From: a virus
Strand: one strand, 5' to 3'
Virus record (IMG/VR): IMGVR_UViG_3300025684_000617
Coordinates: 1 to 31,387 of that record
DNA length: 31,387 nucleotides
Part shown: one piece after another, positions 17,691 to 27,353 of the stretch
How the letters are laid out: each line of letters starts with the position of its first letter
How positions within the stretch are numbered: the first letter of the stretch is position 1
Notes under the pieces: model-generated
What the model was told of the DNA's origin: nothing
What the model saw: the letters and a program-made list of their open reading frames with translations, nothing else
Databases searched by the model: none
Made by a program: the position numbers and the translations under genes

Positions 17691-18248
17691 TTAGTTTAAT
17701 TCTTCAGCGTAAACATCACTTCTCCATGTAACTTCAAGAGTTTGTGGATCTGTTGTTTCGTAGCTTAGTTCTCCAGTGAAACCTAGACCTGATGTTATAA
17801 AACAATCGTCTAGCGTTACTTTTCTGAAAATATCACCTTCTCTGTTGAATTGAACAATTACGATAGTTCCTACGTAATTCTTTTTCAAGCCCATCTCACC
17901 AGTTTCTGGATTGTATGCATTTCTGTACCACTGTCTCATGGTCTTATACAAGTAAGCTTGATTTGAATCGTTTAAGTTTAACGTAAAGTTAACGGTTACG
18001 TCAATTGCAGTACCATCAGGCATACCTGCATAAGATCTAGTTGAGAACTTATACTTTTGCTCGACGGCTGCTACTTCTCTATGAAGCTGTTCTAAACCGG
18101 AAATTGAGTTTACATGTTGTAATAACAGTGATTGACCCGATACGTTTGCTGGAGGTAGAATAGTTACCTCAAACAGGTTAGCCTGTACTGGTTCGAACTG
18201 TTTACCTTTCTTGCTGGTTTGGTCTTCTGAATAATGTGGTAAAGCCAT
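17691..18248 (-). CDS. tail tube protein (T4 gp19-like)
   Basis: 185 residues, close to T4 gp19 (163). It has the tube pattern FEVTILPPANVSGQSLLLQH near the N end, HREVAAVEQKYKFSTRSYAG, VTVNFTLNLNDSNQAYLYKT, and a C-terminal FTGELSYETTDPQTLEVTWR strand pair. It polymerises as hexameric rings around the tape measure inside the sheath. It follows the sheath gene as in T4 and has its own late-type motif and terminator. Confidence 0.88.
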   Translation of the reverse strand: MALPHYSEDQTSKKGKQFEPVQANLFEVTILPPANVSGQSLLLQHVNSISGLEQLHREVAAVEQKYKFSTRSYAGMPDGTAIDVTVNFTLNLNDSNQAYLYKTMRQWYRNAYNPETGEMGLKKNYVGTIVIVQFNREGDIFRKVTLDDCFITSGLGFTGELSYETTDPQTLEVTWRSDVYAEELN

Positions 18249-18264
18249 TTTTTATCTTTCTTTT

Positions 18265-18276
18265 ATTTTATATATC
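18265..18276 (-). promoter_or_regulatory. late-type promoter motif before tail tube
   Basis: GATATATAAAAT on the minus strand, 17 bases before the ATG at 18248. Confidence 0.65.
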
Positions 18277-18285
18277 TTTAGTTTC

Positions 18286-21216
18286 TTATGCAAAGTTTCC
18301 TGTTGCGATTTCACCAGTGTTTAAAATAGTAACACGTGATACAAGAATTTCAAGACCTTTAACTGGTTCAACATATGTATCTAAGATACCCATATTGTTG
18401 TCGATTACTTCGTTAGTGTTGTTTGTAGTGTCCATGATGTTTCTGTAGTCATATACACCACCATCTTTCTTCACTGACTCCATAAAGTTATCGGCTAGAG
18501 TTTGAATCTCTAATCTTGTTTGTGCACTGTTAAACTCGAACAAGTAGTTTTGTAGGATTGCAGCTAGGCCATCTTCAATGTAGATCATTGCTTCTCTTAC
18601 GTGAGCTGATGATAGAGCTGATTGGATTGACTGTTGTGCAGTCTTGTTACCTTTGATTACGATACCAACACCTCTTTCGAATACGATTGGGTTGTAACCA
18701 AACGGCTCAAGTACGTCTCTGTCATTCTTGTCGAATGGAAATTCTACACCCTGTACGCCAGTACCACCTACAACACCTCGTCTTGGACCCGCCACGATTG
18801 ACCATGGTAGAGCGTCAGAATACTTGTCGATGTAGTTGTTTGATACGTATGCTGCTGGTGGAATTACCTTAGTTCTTCCGTTCTCTAGTACATTAAGACC
18901 TGGACCGTAGTAGAATGCAAAGTTTGCACCCTCGTTAAGTGAAGGTAGAGTGTATAGAGCAGTTGGGTTAAGGTTTATGTTACCACCTGTTCCCACGTAT
19001 CTTGTTTCAAACTCACCAGTAATCTCGTTCATGAACGATGGGTTTTCAGAGTTTTTAAGTTCTTTAACCATTGGTGCGTTTAGGATTGCACTTGCATTTT
19101 GTCTCTCTTTACAAAGTTGAGCAATTTCTTCTTTGTTTAAGATACCGCCGGCTTCTAAAGAACCGAATGTATCAACAACATATCTGAAGTCGATTGCGTC
19201 TTTGTCGATAAGGGTATTAGAAAGACCGTTACCTGGCTTTAACATTGTTAAAAGCTCTGCAATTGTCTTATCAGTTTGAGTTGCACCTTCGATTGGGAAC
19301 ATCTTGTAAACTTCAGTTGCTTCTTCATATGATCTAAGAGCATACTCTGGCTCAACTGACATGTTTCTGTGACAGATAAACTCAAATGTGTAAGTTGTAT
19401 CTCCGTTACCATCAACTGTTGGTGTTAACTTCTTAATTTGCTTGATTCTAGCCAGTTCGCCTTGATCTGCATTTGTAGGTAAGTACATACCAACTTTAAT
19501 GTGCATAGTTTCGCTATCTGGATCTAGTGCATTGTAGTTTGGATTAAATGCTGGTTCAGCACCGCCTGCTACAACTAGCTTAGACATTGTGAAGATACCT
19601 GCACCCTTGTCCAAGAAGCTCCATCCTGTTGGGAATTGAGCTGTTCTTGCGTTTGCACCAATTGTTACTATGTTAAATGGGTTGTTAAGTGTATCACCGG
19701 TTACTGCTCTTGAGTAAGAAGTAAGTGAAGCTGCTGTTTGTCCAGAGAAAACTGAAGCTGAAAAGCCGTCGTTACCATCTGGTGAAATAACAACCTTATT
19801 AGGATCTGTTGTATCGATGTTAGCAATCTTAGCATACTCACCTAGATTTTCTGAAGGTAAGAATGTAGTGCTGTTTACGTCATTAGGTACCCATGATGCT
19901 GAAACACCTGCTGCAACAATCTCTAGTTCTCCGTCGTTGTTAATGTTTAGAACTGCAGAGTTAAATACAGCTGCAGTAGATACTGCACTAAAGTTCTCGT
20001 AGATAGACTTGCTTGGAGCATCGCTACCTGCGATTGTTAAAGTAGAATCAGTACCATCATCTGTAACTACGTCGATTTGTACGTATTCACCTGCGATTTC
20101 TGAGTATAACCATTCTCCTGCTTCAACACCAAGTGCTTGTAGTTGAGTTGCAGTAATACCTCTGATAATCATATCGTTACCTGCAGTGATTTCAACAATT
20201 CTACCATCACTTACACCATCCGTTAATACAATGCCGTTATTTACGTCTTCTTGTACTACTAAGTGTGAAAGTAACTCATAGTCTTGATAGATGTTAAAGT
20301 CTGTACCTACCATGTCAATTGCGCCAATTGCATCTTCGTTAACCGCACAGAAAAGACCAGTTCTTCTAGCCTCGTTGTTGATTAGGGTCTCGATGTAAAA
20401 TTGACGACCTTCGTTGTCTACGAATTCTGGAATCATTGAACCAGTGTATTGAGCTAGTAACTCAACTTCTCTTAGTGCTGTAAAGTTAGATAGAAGATCT
20501 TTTCTAAGACCATCGCTTGTAAACATTGCACCATAAACTGGATCGTTGTTCAATTCAGTTGAATCAAACTTACCTTTGAATACTAGTACGTCGATCATGT
20601 AGTCAGAAATATACTCTAGGTCATTAACACCTTCTGGTACATTACCTTCACCGTACCACTCTCTTGCTGTTACGTTAAAGCCGTCTGTGTTTGCAGCTTG
20701 TCTAACGATGATTGTGATTGGATCTTGCTTAATGTTTACGAAAGTAAGAGCGTTTGTTGAAGATGCTGTAGTGTTACCAGCTAGTGCTAGTACTTTTTCA
20801 TCATCTGGTGCCCAGAATTTACCGGTATCGAAAGCCTTGCTAAACTCATCTGTTAGAGTTGCAGCAGTTAGACCTTGATCTCCACCAGCAGTTACTGGAG
20901 AAACGCCATTGATTAGATCGTTTTCGTCTTTTGCGGTTAAATTCATTGCCAAGATCGGGCCTCTTGAAAGAGCTTCAAGTGCTGATCTGTGGAAGAACAT
21001 TCCCTTTCTTTCTAAAGACTTGTCAATACCTCCAAATATCTGAACGAACTGTTCAGTATCTTCGATTAAGACTGGTGTGTTGTAAGGACCTTTTTTAGAT
21101 CTACCAACAACTAGTCTAATAGTCTCAGAAGGAATATTAACTGTCTGTGATTTGTCAAACTCTAGACGATATACGCCTGAGCTCTTGAACTGTTGTAATT
21201 GAGGACTTAATGCCAT
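18286..21216 (-). CDS. tail sheath protein (T4 gp18-like), enlarged
   Basis: 976 residues against 659 in T4. The N end (SGVYRLEFDKSQTVNIPSET and VVGRSKKGPYNTPVLIEDTE) and the C end (GVGIVIKGNKTAQQSIQSAL; LEIQTLADNFMESVKKDGGV; EPVKGLEILVSRVTILNTGE) match contractile sheath proteins. The extra length is in the middle (about residues 120-640), which is rich in Asp, Thr and Asn and likely forms protruding surface domains. The sheath surrounds the tube and contracts on infection. It has its own late-type motif upstream. Confidence 0.92.
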   Translation of the reverse strand: MALSPQLQQFKSSGVYRLEFDKSQTVNIPSETIRLVVGRSKKGPYNTPVLIEDTEQFVQIFGGIDKSLERKGMFFHRSALEALSRGPILAMNLTAKDENDLINGVSPVTAGGDQGLTAATLTDEFSKAFDTGKFWAPDDEKVLALAGNTTASSTNALTFVNIKQDPITIIVRQAANTDGFNVTAREWYGEGNVPEGVNDLEYISDYMIDVLVFKGKFDSTELNNDPVYGAMFTSDGLRKDLLSNFTALREVELLAQYTGSMIPEFVDNEGRQFYIETLINNEARRTGLFCAVNEDAIGAIDMVGTDFNIYQDYELLSHLVVQEDVNNGIVLTDGVSDGRIVEITAGNDMIIRGITATQLQALGVEAGEWLYSEIAGEYVQIDVVTDDGTDSTLTIAGSDAPSKSIYENFSAVSTAAVFNSAVLNINNDGELEIVAAGVSASWVPNDVNSTTFLPSENLGEYAKIANIDTTDPNKVVISPDGNDGFSASVFSGQTAASLTSYSRAVTGDTLNNPFNIVTIGANARTAQFPTGWSFLDKGAGIFTMSKLVVAGGAEPAFNPNYNALDPDSETMHIKVGMYLPTNADQGELARIKQIKKLTPTVDGNGDTTYTFEFICHRNMSVEPEYALRSYEEATEVYKMFPIEGATQTDKTIAELLTMLKPGNGLSNTLIDKDAIDFRYVVDTFGSLEAGGILNKEEIAQLCKERQNASAILNAPMVKELKNSENPSFMNEITGEFETRYVGTGGNINLNPTALYTLPSLNEGANFAFYYGPGLNVLENGRTKVIPPAAYVSNNYIDKYSDALPWSIVAGPRRGVVGGTGVQGVEFPFDKNDRDVLEPFGYNPIVFERGVGIVIKGNKTAQQSIQSALSSAHVREAMIYIEDGLAAILQNYLFEFNSAQTRLEIQTLADNFMESVKKDGGVYDYRNIMDTTNNTNEVIDNNMGILDTYVEPVKGLEILVSRVTILNTGEIATGNFA

Positions 21217-21245
21217 TGTTATTTGTTCTTTTTTTTTAGATTCTT

Positions 21246-21257
21246 TATTTATATATC
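21246..21257 (-). promoter_or_regulatory. late-type promoter motif before tail sheath
   Basis: GATATATAAATA on the minus strand, 30 bases before the ATG at 21216. It is close to the T4 late box TATAAATA. Confidence 0.7.
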
Positions 21258-21275
21258 TGTGTTACTCATGTTTTT

Positions 21276-23105
21276 TTACTTCAGTAGATCGTAAATATCA
21301 AATTGTAAATCTCCTTGTACATCATTGTCTTTATAGAGCACTGATTCCATCTCTGCATGTAGACCATCATCAATCACGTCAAGTATTTCTTCAATGTAAT
21401 CTGCATAGTCAGTTGTATTCAAGAATTCAGTAGCTGTAATGGCCGTAATGATAATATCATCATGTCCCATTTGAGCAGCATAACCGCCAGTTCGGCCTTT
21501 ACCGAATAGACTAGCTTCTTGTACTGTTTCTTCATCTGTAATATTTATCCTATTGTTCTTGTATAATTTTGCAAAGTTCTGACAGAATATTGCTTTATTA
21601 TCTGATTTTAATTTAATACCTGGCTTAAGAGTTCTAGAATCATGTCTGTGTTTAAATCTTACGATCATCTCATCGTCAAAGTCATTTCTTTGTGGAAATA
21701 CAGTTGATAAGTATTTGAATAAGACTGTACCATAAGTATTATATTCCACAATCATCTTTACATTCTCATTATAGAAGACATCAACCGCTAAGGTATAAAG
21801 TATCTTTGCAAAGTCTTCAATCACATGTTCATTACTTCTAAAACGACCAACCTGTTCTAATTTAAAGAAGTCGTACATAGCTCCTGGATTATTTACCAGG
21901 TTAATCTCTTTAGTAGTCATTGGTTGAACCTCAAAGATATTAATTACCGAGAAGTCACCACCGTTACCTTCAGCAATATCTACTGTAAAGAGCCAGTAGC
22001 GATCTTCAGTTCTACAATCTTCAACATCAAAGTCTGGATGAAATTCCAAGAAGCCTTCCACATCAATGCTAATATCGTCAAATTGATCTAATTCTCTGCT
22101 TGTATATTTTGCCTTTGACTTACGCATTTTCTTTAAATCAACCGGGTCTAAAAGTAGATTAGATGAGCTTACAAACTCATTTCCATACTGTCTGTTAAAC
22201 GCCTCAATTGAGCCCAAGTTAGCAAGTTCTCTATTGTACCATTCATCATCTCGATCCGGATGTTCCCACCAGTCAATTCGCATTGGATGGTATTCATTCT
22301 CATTTCGTTCGGCCGCAGCATAGATCTGATAAAATTTGTTAAAGCCGTTTGGCGTTGACGTAATTGTAATTCTTGAAACTTTAGATGCCGAAAGCGTTGG
22401 ATAAACGTTCTCGTAGAATGTATCAACAATAGCCGGGTGGATATGTGCAAACTCATCTAAGAATAGATTATGAATTGTAAAACCAATACCGGCCTTTGCT
22501 GTTGTTGATTGGCCAGCTAATCTACAGCCATTATCACAACGTACGTTCATCACGTCATACTTAATAATGCCTGGCTTCATAAAGAAAGGTAGGTTCTCAA
22601 CTACAACCTTCGTCTTATCAATAATTTCCTTTGTTGTATCTGACTTGTTTGCCAGAATTAGAGTGTTCTTATCTGTGTTAAAAATTAAGTACCATGCGTT
22701 GTATATTGATGCCGTAATTGTCTTACCCATCTGCCTAGACGCTAGTACAATATTAAAACGCTCGTGTTGGAAATTACGCAACATACGTTTCTGGTATTCA
22801 CGCAGTTTAACATTCTTGATCCCGTCATCTGTCATTACTACTGCATATTTCTCTGCAAAGTAGACAATATCGGTGGCACATCTTGCTAGTTCTGTTATTT
22901 CAGCATCTGTATACTCAAAGACGATGTTACCACGTCGTAAGAACTGCTTACCTTCGTAAAAAGGCAACTTAACCTTAGGTCTGTAACCTTGGTCAAGTGC
23001 TAGTAAAAGGTCATCAATCTGCTTAGTTGACCAGACAATTCTATCCGAGTCTACTTCAGATTCACCCTTTGGGATCCACTTGTTATCACCTACGTAATCA
23101 CTCAT
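21276..23105 (-). CDS. large terminase subunit (T4 gp17-like)
   Basis: 609 residues, the same size as T4 gp17. The ATPase domain has Walker A in VLASRQMGKTITAS (about residue 125), Walker B NLFLDEFAHIH and motif ITSTPNG. The nuclease domain has acidic residues in FTVDIAEGNGGDFSVINI and IVEYNTYG, and a late MGHDDIIITAITA. It drives DNA into the prohead and cuts the concatemer. It starts three bases after the small capsid-targeted gene ends, in one unit with the small terminase. Confidence 0.95.
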   Translation of the reverse strand: MSDYVGDNKWIPKGESEVDSDRIVWSTKQIDDLLLALDQGYRPKVKLPFYEGKQFLRRGNIVFEYTDAEITELARCATDIVYFAEKYAVVMTDDGIKNVKLREYQKRMLRNFQHERFNIVLASRQMGKTITASIYNAWYLIFNTDKNTLILANKSDTTKEIIDKTKVVVENLPFFMKPGIIKYDVMNVRCDNGCRLAGQSTTAKAGIGFTIHNLFLDEFAHIHPAIVDTFYENVYPTLSASKVSRITITSTPNGFNKFYQIYAAAERNENEYHPMRIDWWEHPDRDDEWYNRELANLGSIEAFNRQYGNEFVSSSNLLLDPVDLKKMRKSKAKYTSRELDQFDDISIDVEGFLEFHPDFDVEDCRTEDRYWLFTVDIAEGNGGDFSVINIFEVQPMTTKEINLVNNPGAMYDFFKLEQVGRFRSNEHVIEDFAKILYTLAVDVFYNENVKMIVEYNTYGTVLFKYLSTVFPQRNDFDDEMIVRFKHRHDSRTLKPGIKLKSDNKAIFCQNFAKLYKNNRINITDEETVQEASLFGKGRTGGYAAQMGHDDIIITAITATEFLNTTDYADYIEEILDVIDDGLHAEMESVLYKDNDVQGDLQFDIYDLLK

Positions 23106-23108
23106 ACT

Positions 23109-23456
23109 TTAGTCTTCTTTTTCGTCAACCAGGTACATGAAGTTAGAAGGTATAACCATCTTTTGTATTTTTAAAGCTTTAAGTATAAGGCCAACAATTA
23201 AACCACCTGGCATAACTGCTATTGTACTTAAACCAATAGTCTTTAATATATCTTTAAGTTGATTGCCAATTTCTACACGCTCTTCATCTGAAATCTCTTC
23301 ACCATGTCTTACGGATCTATAGATTTTAGAAAAGGCTTCTTTAGTTTCTTTTCCCTCTTTTGCAAGAGCTTTAAAGAATTTAGAAGTTGATTTACCTAAG
23401 TTTTTTAAGCTTCTGTCCTCATTTACAAACTGTTCAAATAATTGTACTTTTTTCAT
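23109..23456 (-). CDS. small capsid-targeted protein candidate
   Basis: 115 residues. The N end MKKVQLFEQFVNE|D has the form of the T4 capsid-targeting sequence, with the predicted cut after Glu13. The rest is basic (SLKNLGKSTSKFFKALAKEG) with a hydrophobic segment near the C end (GLSTIAVMPGGLIVGLILKA). It sits between the two terminase genes, an unusual place for such a gene. It could be an internal or ejected head protein. Confidence 0.6.
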   Translation of the reverse strand: MKKVQLFEQFVNEDRSLKNLGKSTSKFFKALAKEGKETKEAFSKIYRSVRHGEEISDEERVEIGNQLKDILKTIGLSTIAVMPGGLIVGLILKALKIQKMVIPSNFMYLVDEKED

Positions 23457-23457
23457 T

Positions 23458-24117
23458 TTATAATTCTTCTGTTTCTACATCTTCAATATCTTCAATATCT
23501 TGTTGATTAATTCCTTGTTGGATCGCATGCATTAGATCTTTAGTTCCACGCTGTACATTTTTGCTGCTACTGTCACCGCCAGATTCTTCAATCTCACGTT
23601 TGTCATCTCTCTTCTTATAGATCTCAATATCTCGTGCAATTCTTTTAGTAGCCTCTTCAGCTGCCATTAGATACATGGTCTGACTCTTGATGATGTCTAA
23701 CATTGACTTTTGTAGAGTTGCAAGTACCTCAAACATTCTTGGTGCTAATTCACCATCATCGATTGTTTGTAATAATGTGGTCAATGCTCTTTCACCGGCT
23801 TGGAGTTGATAGATTAACGATGACATTGTCATTTCATCCATCTTCTTTTTAGCCTGAATATATTCATCCTTCTCGATAATATCGGAATCAAGATAGAACT
23901 TCATTAGACTAGTAATGGTTTTCTTGGCTTTTTTGGTAGAGCTTTCTTTCATCTCACCATAGTTGGCCGGAGCCATTAGCTGCGTTTTTCTCTGTGTTGC
24001 TGGCAGGTCTCTTGGATCAGATTCAACGTCAATTGACTCTTCATCGCCAATTAGACCATCGAGTTCACGTCTAATTTCATCTGCCTGCTCAGATATACTT
24101 CTTTTATCTTCGCTCAT
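23458..24117 (-). CDS. small terminase subunit (T4 gp16-like)
   Basis: 219 residues. The N third is acidic and disordered. The helical core contains RMFEVLATLQKSMLDIIKSQ, which follows the T4 gp16 pattern (RHMEVFATLMGQM...). The acidic tail ends IEDIEDVETEEL. The protein forms a ring that regulates the large subunit and genome recognition. Its position two genes before gp17 supports the call. A late-type motif (24144) lies 27 bases before the start. Confidence 0.75.
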   Translation of the reverse strand: MSEDKRSISEQADEIRRELDGLIGDEESIDVESDPRDLPATQRKTQLMAPANYGEMKESSTKKAKKTITSLMKFYLDSDIIEKDEYIQAKKKMDEMTMSSLIYQLQAGERALTTLLQTIDDGELAPRMFEVLATLQKSMLDIIKSQTMYLMAAEEATKRIARDIEIYKKRDDKREIEESGGDSSSKNVQRGTKDLMHAIQQGINQQDIEDIEDVETEEL

Positions 24118-24132
24118 AAGTTGTGCTTTTAT

Positions 24133-24144
24133 ATGCTATATATC
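24133..24144 (-). promoter_or_regulatory. late-type promoter motif before small terminase
   Basis: GATATATAGCAT on the minus strand, with a second A/T block ATATAAAA right after it. Confidence 0.55.
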
Positions 24145-24148
24145 TAGA

Positions 24149-26089
24149 TTATCTAGACTGGTTATACCTTCTTAATTGAATTGAAGGAATAGCATTATCG
24201 ATTACATGTGCCAATTGTGAATCTCTAACAACATACTGCTGTAAGACATTTGTGTGTTGATCTTGGCCAATTGTTTGACCAAAGATTCTAATGTTAGTGA
24301 CATCTAATTTAGCTGGTTGTAACATCCAGTTCTTAATAGGTTCCCATGTACGTGCATTTGTAAATGTCTTAGTTTGGTTCATTTTAGAAACCAGAGTTTT
24401 ACTAGTACTGCTCGGTGCTTGTCTGTTGCTATTCGGATCTAAACGGTATAGATTACAAGACATCTGCTTATACTTGTTGCTTAGATTATAAACTAGACCA
24501 TACCATACGTTATTCTCAAGTCCTAGTGCGCTGCCAAATATATGTACACCGTTGTTTAGATAGACTTTAATACTTGAGCCGTTAGTTGTTATTTTTAAGC
24601 CGTTCTGATTAGAGTAACCGTCGATAATAACTTGTTCTGTTGTATCTGTCAATTTTGGTCTGAACCAGATTGTAACTGCAAGATTCTCAGCCTCTGTTAA
24701 GCTTGAAACCTTATTGTAGGCCACAAGTTCCATTGATTTATCTGGCGTTGAATCCAAGTCATAGTTGTTCTTAGAGACTACAGTCCACTGATTTCTAAGT
24801 TCAGCATCTGAAATTGTAAGTTTCTTATGTAGTCTAGCTCTAACGCCGTCGCCGACCTCAGCAAATACAGTTTTGTACTGCGTTGGTTTGGTTATCTTCT
24901 CAAATTCTTCTTTTCTCTCTTCACCAAATATTTCTTCTTGGCCAACTGTTAGGTCTGCAAGCTCTTGTTCTACTTGTGTGTCTTCATGGATATTGCTTGT
25001 ACGCTCTTCATATTTGCGTAACATCAACTTCCAGTACGTTAAATCTAGATTAAACTCATCTGCATAAGCAACCGTATTTACTTCATACATACGGTTAATT
25101 CTCGGGAAATAGAGATAGTCTCTACTGCGCGGGCTTGGCCCAATACCAAATGCGTTTTGAAACTGTGTCCTAGTTAGATGGATTTCAAACTCATCAAAGC
25201 CCATACCAAAAATATCGTAGTTAAACTCACGTGTTGGAAATTCATTGCCCGGTACCATAATCTTTAATTCGGCCGACTCTTTTACATTATAAAGTGAATA
25301 CTCTTTCAGGATTACGTCTCGGCTACGATTGTCTGGCTCAACTCTAAAATATTTTACGGGATGTCCCCACATTTCAGTTGAAACATCTGTAATCTGACGA
25401 TAAACTGAAGTTGGCTTAGTTAAAGCATAAGGGTCCCACATTTCATCTGTACATTCTGCAATAATGTTTGCGCATCCAGTCATTGCATAAGGATCCACAC
25501 ATTCACCACAGAATTCTGGACAACTAATAATCGTACCGGCTGCAGTACTTAGCTCATAAGTCAATGAGAGCAATGTTATTCTATTAACGTTACTTAGTCT
25601 ATCAACTTCAAGTCTAAGCTCAATCCAAAGCGGTTGATCTGGGTCAAAGTTAAGTCCTAATAGATCATAAGGTCCGTTGTTAGTCGTTAAAGGCAGCAAC
25701 TGGCTCATTTCACCTGGTTCTTCACCCTGTGACCATCTGTATTGGTATGTGAAAAGATTATTTGCGTCCTCTGGTAAATAGAAAGTTAGACCGCTTGCCG
25801 TAAAAGTTGGTGCTTCAATAACTGTAAACGTATTCGCGTCAACTATTTGATCGACTGTATAGTATTCGTTACCTACGATGAACTGATCACCTAGGCTTAA
25901 ACTTAGGTTTGTATTTGTGCCGGTAACTGTGGGAGATGCTGCCGTAAAGTTAAGAGTGCCCTGTGTGTTTGGTGTACTAACACCAACTACTGATGTCCAG
26001 CTTAAAACATTCTGTACGTTTAAGTATGGATTCTCTAGCTTTGCGTATATTACATCACCGATCTGGTCTGCTGTAAAATTATTTACCAT
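24149..26089 (-). CDS. large virion structural protein with LamG-like domain
   Basis: 646 residues. The N-terminal ~190 residues are strand-rich (threonine, asparagine). Then comes a cysteine-rich stretch (CPEFCGECVDPYAMTGCANI). The middle is YLYFPRINRMYEVNTVAYAD with an acidic helix (EEIFGEERKEEFEKITK). The C-terminal part (about 440-600) looks like a concanavalin/LamG sandwich (LAVTIWFRPKLTDTTEQVII; NNVWYGLVYNLSNKYKQMSC). In T4 the neck genes 13-15 lie just before gene 16, so a neck or neck-fibre role is possible, but no specific relative was recognised. Confidence 0.6.
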   Translation of the reverse strand: MVNNFTADQIGDVIYAKLENPYLNVQNVLSWTSVVGVSTPNTQGTLNFTAASPTVTGTNTNLSLSLGDQFIVGNEYYTVDQIVDANTFTVIEAPTFTASGLTFYLPEDANNLFTYQYRWSQGEEPGEMSQLLPLTTNNGPYDLLGLNFDPDQPLWIELRLEVDRLSNVNRITLLSLTYELSTAAGTIISCPEFCGECVDPYAMTGCANIIAECTDEMWDPYALTKPTSVYRQITDVSTEMWGHPVKYFRVEPDNRSRDVILKEYSLYNVKESAELKIMVPGNEFPTREFNYDIFGMGFDEFEIHLTRTQFQNAFGIGPSPRSRDYLYFPRINRMYEVNTVAYADEFNLDLTYWKLMLRKYEERTSNIHEDTQVEQELADLTVGQEEIFGEERKEEFEKITKPTQYKTVFAEVGDGVRARLHKKLTISDAELRNQWTVVSKNNYDLDSTPDKSMELVAYNKVSSLTEAENLAVTIWFRPKLTDTTEQVIIDGYSNQNGLKITTNGSSIKVYLNNGVHIFGSALGLENNVWYGLVYNLSNKYKQMSCNLYRLDPNSNRQAPSSTSKTLVSKMNQTKTFTNARTWEPIKNWMLQPAKLDVTNIRIFGQTIGQDQHTNVLQQYVVRDSQLAHVIDNAIPSIQLRRYNQSR

Positions 26090-26109
26090 TGAGGCTTAAG
26101 TCTGTATTT

Positions 26110-26121
26110 TGTTTATATATC
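26110..26121 (-). promoter_or_regulatory. late-type promoter motif overlapping upstream stop codon
   Basis: GATATATAAACA on the minus strand. Its first bases are the last codons and stop (GAT ATA TAA) of the 26113-26778 gene. The start codon at 26089 is about 21 bases downstream. Confidence 0.6.
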
Positions 26122-26778
26122 AGACTCAATATCGGTGATTAAGAGTATTTCTGGGTTATCCGCCTCATATACCTCAAAGTATTGTATCATAGCATTGAGT
26201 ATGGTGTAGATTTCATTTGTATTGTTTGCAGCAAGATAGTTATCAATTTTCTCCATTAGCTCTTGTGTTTTAACCACCTTAAAGTATTCTTCTGTATCTA
26301 GAATGTTCATCTTGTTTAAGAGCTTATTAATAACATAAACTTGATGACCGTTGAAATGTTCAAAGACTTTAAAAGTACCTCTTAATGTTTTAATGTTAAA
26401 TTTAATAGTCTTAATCTGCTCTATTTCGACTATGCGCTTATAATTCAGGTTCTTGTTGAGATTGACTTTAATCCATTTAAGATTAACCATATTCTCAAAG
26501 ATCTTTTTAATAAAGTAGATTGTGGTTGCCTCTTTATGCATTAAACTTTCACCAATAGAGTCTATTCTGTTTAGATCATCATAAAAGTATTCGTTAACTA
26601 TATTTTTAAGATCATTTGTAGAGATTAGGACCGATCCTCTGACCAACTCTTTAGAATTATAATGACGCTTAAGTAAGCCCCATAGTTTTAAGTCTATCGA
26701 GTTATATTTATAGAGTGTAATATCTACAACTTCTGAAAATATGTCTTTATTTTGAGTAAACATCAATCTGCTTTTCAA
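26113..26778 (-). CDS. hypothetical protein, 221 aa
   Basis: A lysine-, asparagine- and isoleucine-rich protein, mostly helical (IDLKLWGLLKRHYNSKELVR; ATTIYFIKKIFENMVNLKWI; NAMIQYFEVYEADNPEILLI). I do not recognise it. It overlaps the upstream gene by 32 bases and ends inside the late-type promoter of the next gene. Given its place before structural genes it may be a tail completion or head-tail joining protein, but nothing in the sequence proves this. Confidence 0.65.
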   Translation of the reverse strand: MKSRLMFTQNKDIFSEVVDITLYKYNSIDLKLWGLLKRHYNSKELVRGSVLISTNDLKNIVNEYFYDDLNRIDSIGESLMHKEATTIYFIKKIFENMVNLKWIKVNLNKNLNYKRIVEIEQIKTIKFNIKTLRGTFKVFEHFNGHQVYVINKLLNKMNILDTEEYFKVVKTQELMEKIDNYLAANNTNEIYTILNAMIQYFEVYEADNPEILLITDIESDI

Positions 26779-27175
26779 TATTTTTTAAGTCAGCATAAAG
26801 GCTTTCTTTGGCAAATTGCTCAAGTTCTTTAAGCTCTCTTTTACCAATTTCATTCTTATCCATATAGATTCTGACAGCATCTTCACTTGGGGTATATTTA
26901 TCTTTGATTGTAGTCTTAGCCTTTTTGGTTTTAGTATACCACCAACCAGGCACTGACTTAAATCGAGTTGCGACCATACCCCATGACTCGACTACAGCAG
27001 CACCATTAATACCATTATGGTTAAACACATTGGCGTTTCCTGGAAACTTAATAGCAAAAAAGCGATTAATCATAAAATGATGACGCTTCTTACTATGGTT
27101 CTTTATTTTATCAAATTGATCCCGCTTCGTAAACATAATCTTTACGAAGTCAAATAGTTTAGTTTCGTCTAACAT
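26747..27175 (-). CDS. hypothetical protein, 142 aa
   Basis: A basic, aromatic protein (KNHSKKRHHFMINRFFAIKF; WGMVATRFKSVPGWWYTKTK). The second half is a charged helix (ELEQFAKESLYADLKNIEKQ). The pattern suggests nucleic-acid binding. I recognise it only as a kind of conserved hypothetical protein in T4-like phages of Bacteroidota. It is downstream of the exonuclease and the 58-aa gene in one operon. Confidence 0.65.
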   Translation of the reverse strand: MLDETKLFDFVKIMFTKRDQFDKIKNHSKKRHHFMINRFFAIKFPGNANVFNHNGINGAAVVESWGMVATRFKSVPGWWYTKTKKAKTTIKDKYTPSEDAVRIYMDKNEIGKRELKELEQFAKESLYADLKNIEKQIDVYSK

Positions 27176-27176
27176 G

Positions 27177-27353
27177 TTATTTTATCCAGTCTAGAAATGC
27201 TAGATGATATGCATCAAGCAGTGTAAATTCTTCATCGCCTTTATTCTCGCCCCAGATCTTTTCTGCACTCTCTTTAACTTCGGCTCTTAAACCATGAGCA
27301 TTTGCTTCAGCCAATATTTCATATATTGTTATTTCTTCCTGTAGAGTATGCAT
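27177..27353 (-). CDS. small hypothetical protein, 58 aa
   Basis: ATG at 27353 shares a base with the exonuclease stop codon (TAATG), and the frame ends TAA one base before the next gene's ATG. The product (MHTLQEEITIYEILAEANAH... DAYHLAFLDWIK) is acidic and helical. The exact fit into the gap between two genes and the start-stop overlap argue for a real, translationally coupled gene. No family recognised. Confidence 0.7.
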   Translation of the reverse strand: MHTLQEEITIYEILAEANAHGLRAEVKESAEKIWGENKGDEEFTLLDAYHLAFLDWIK

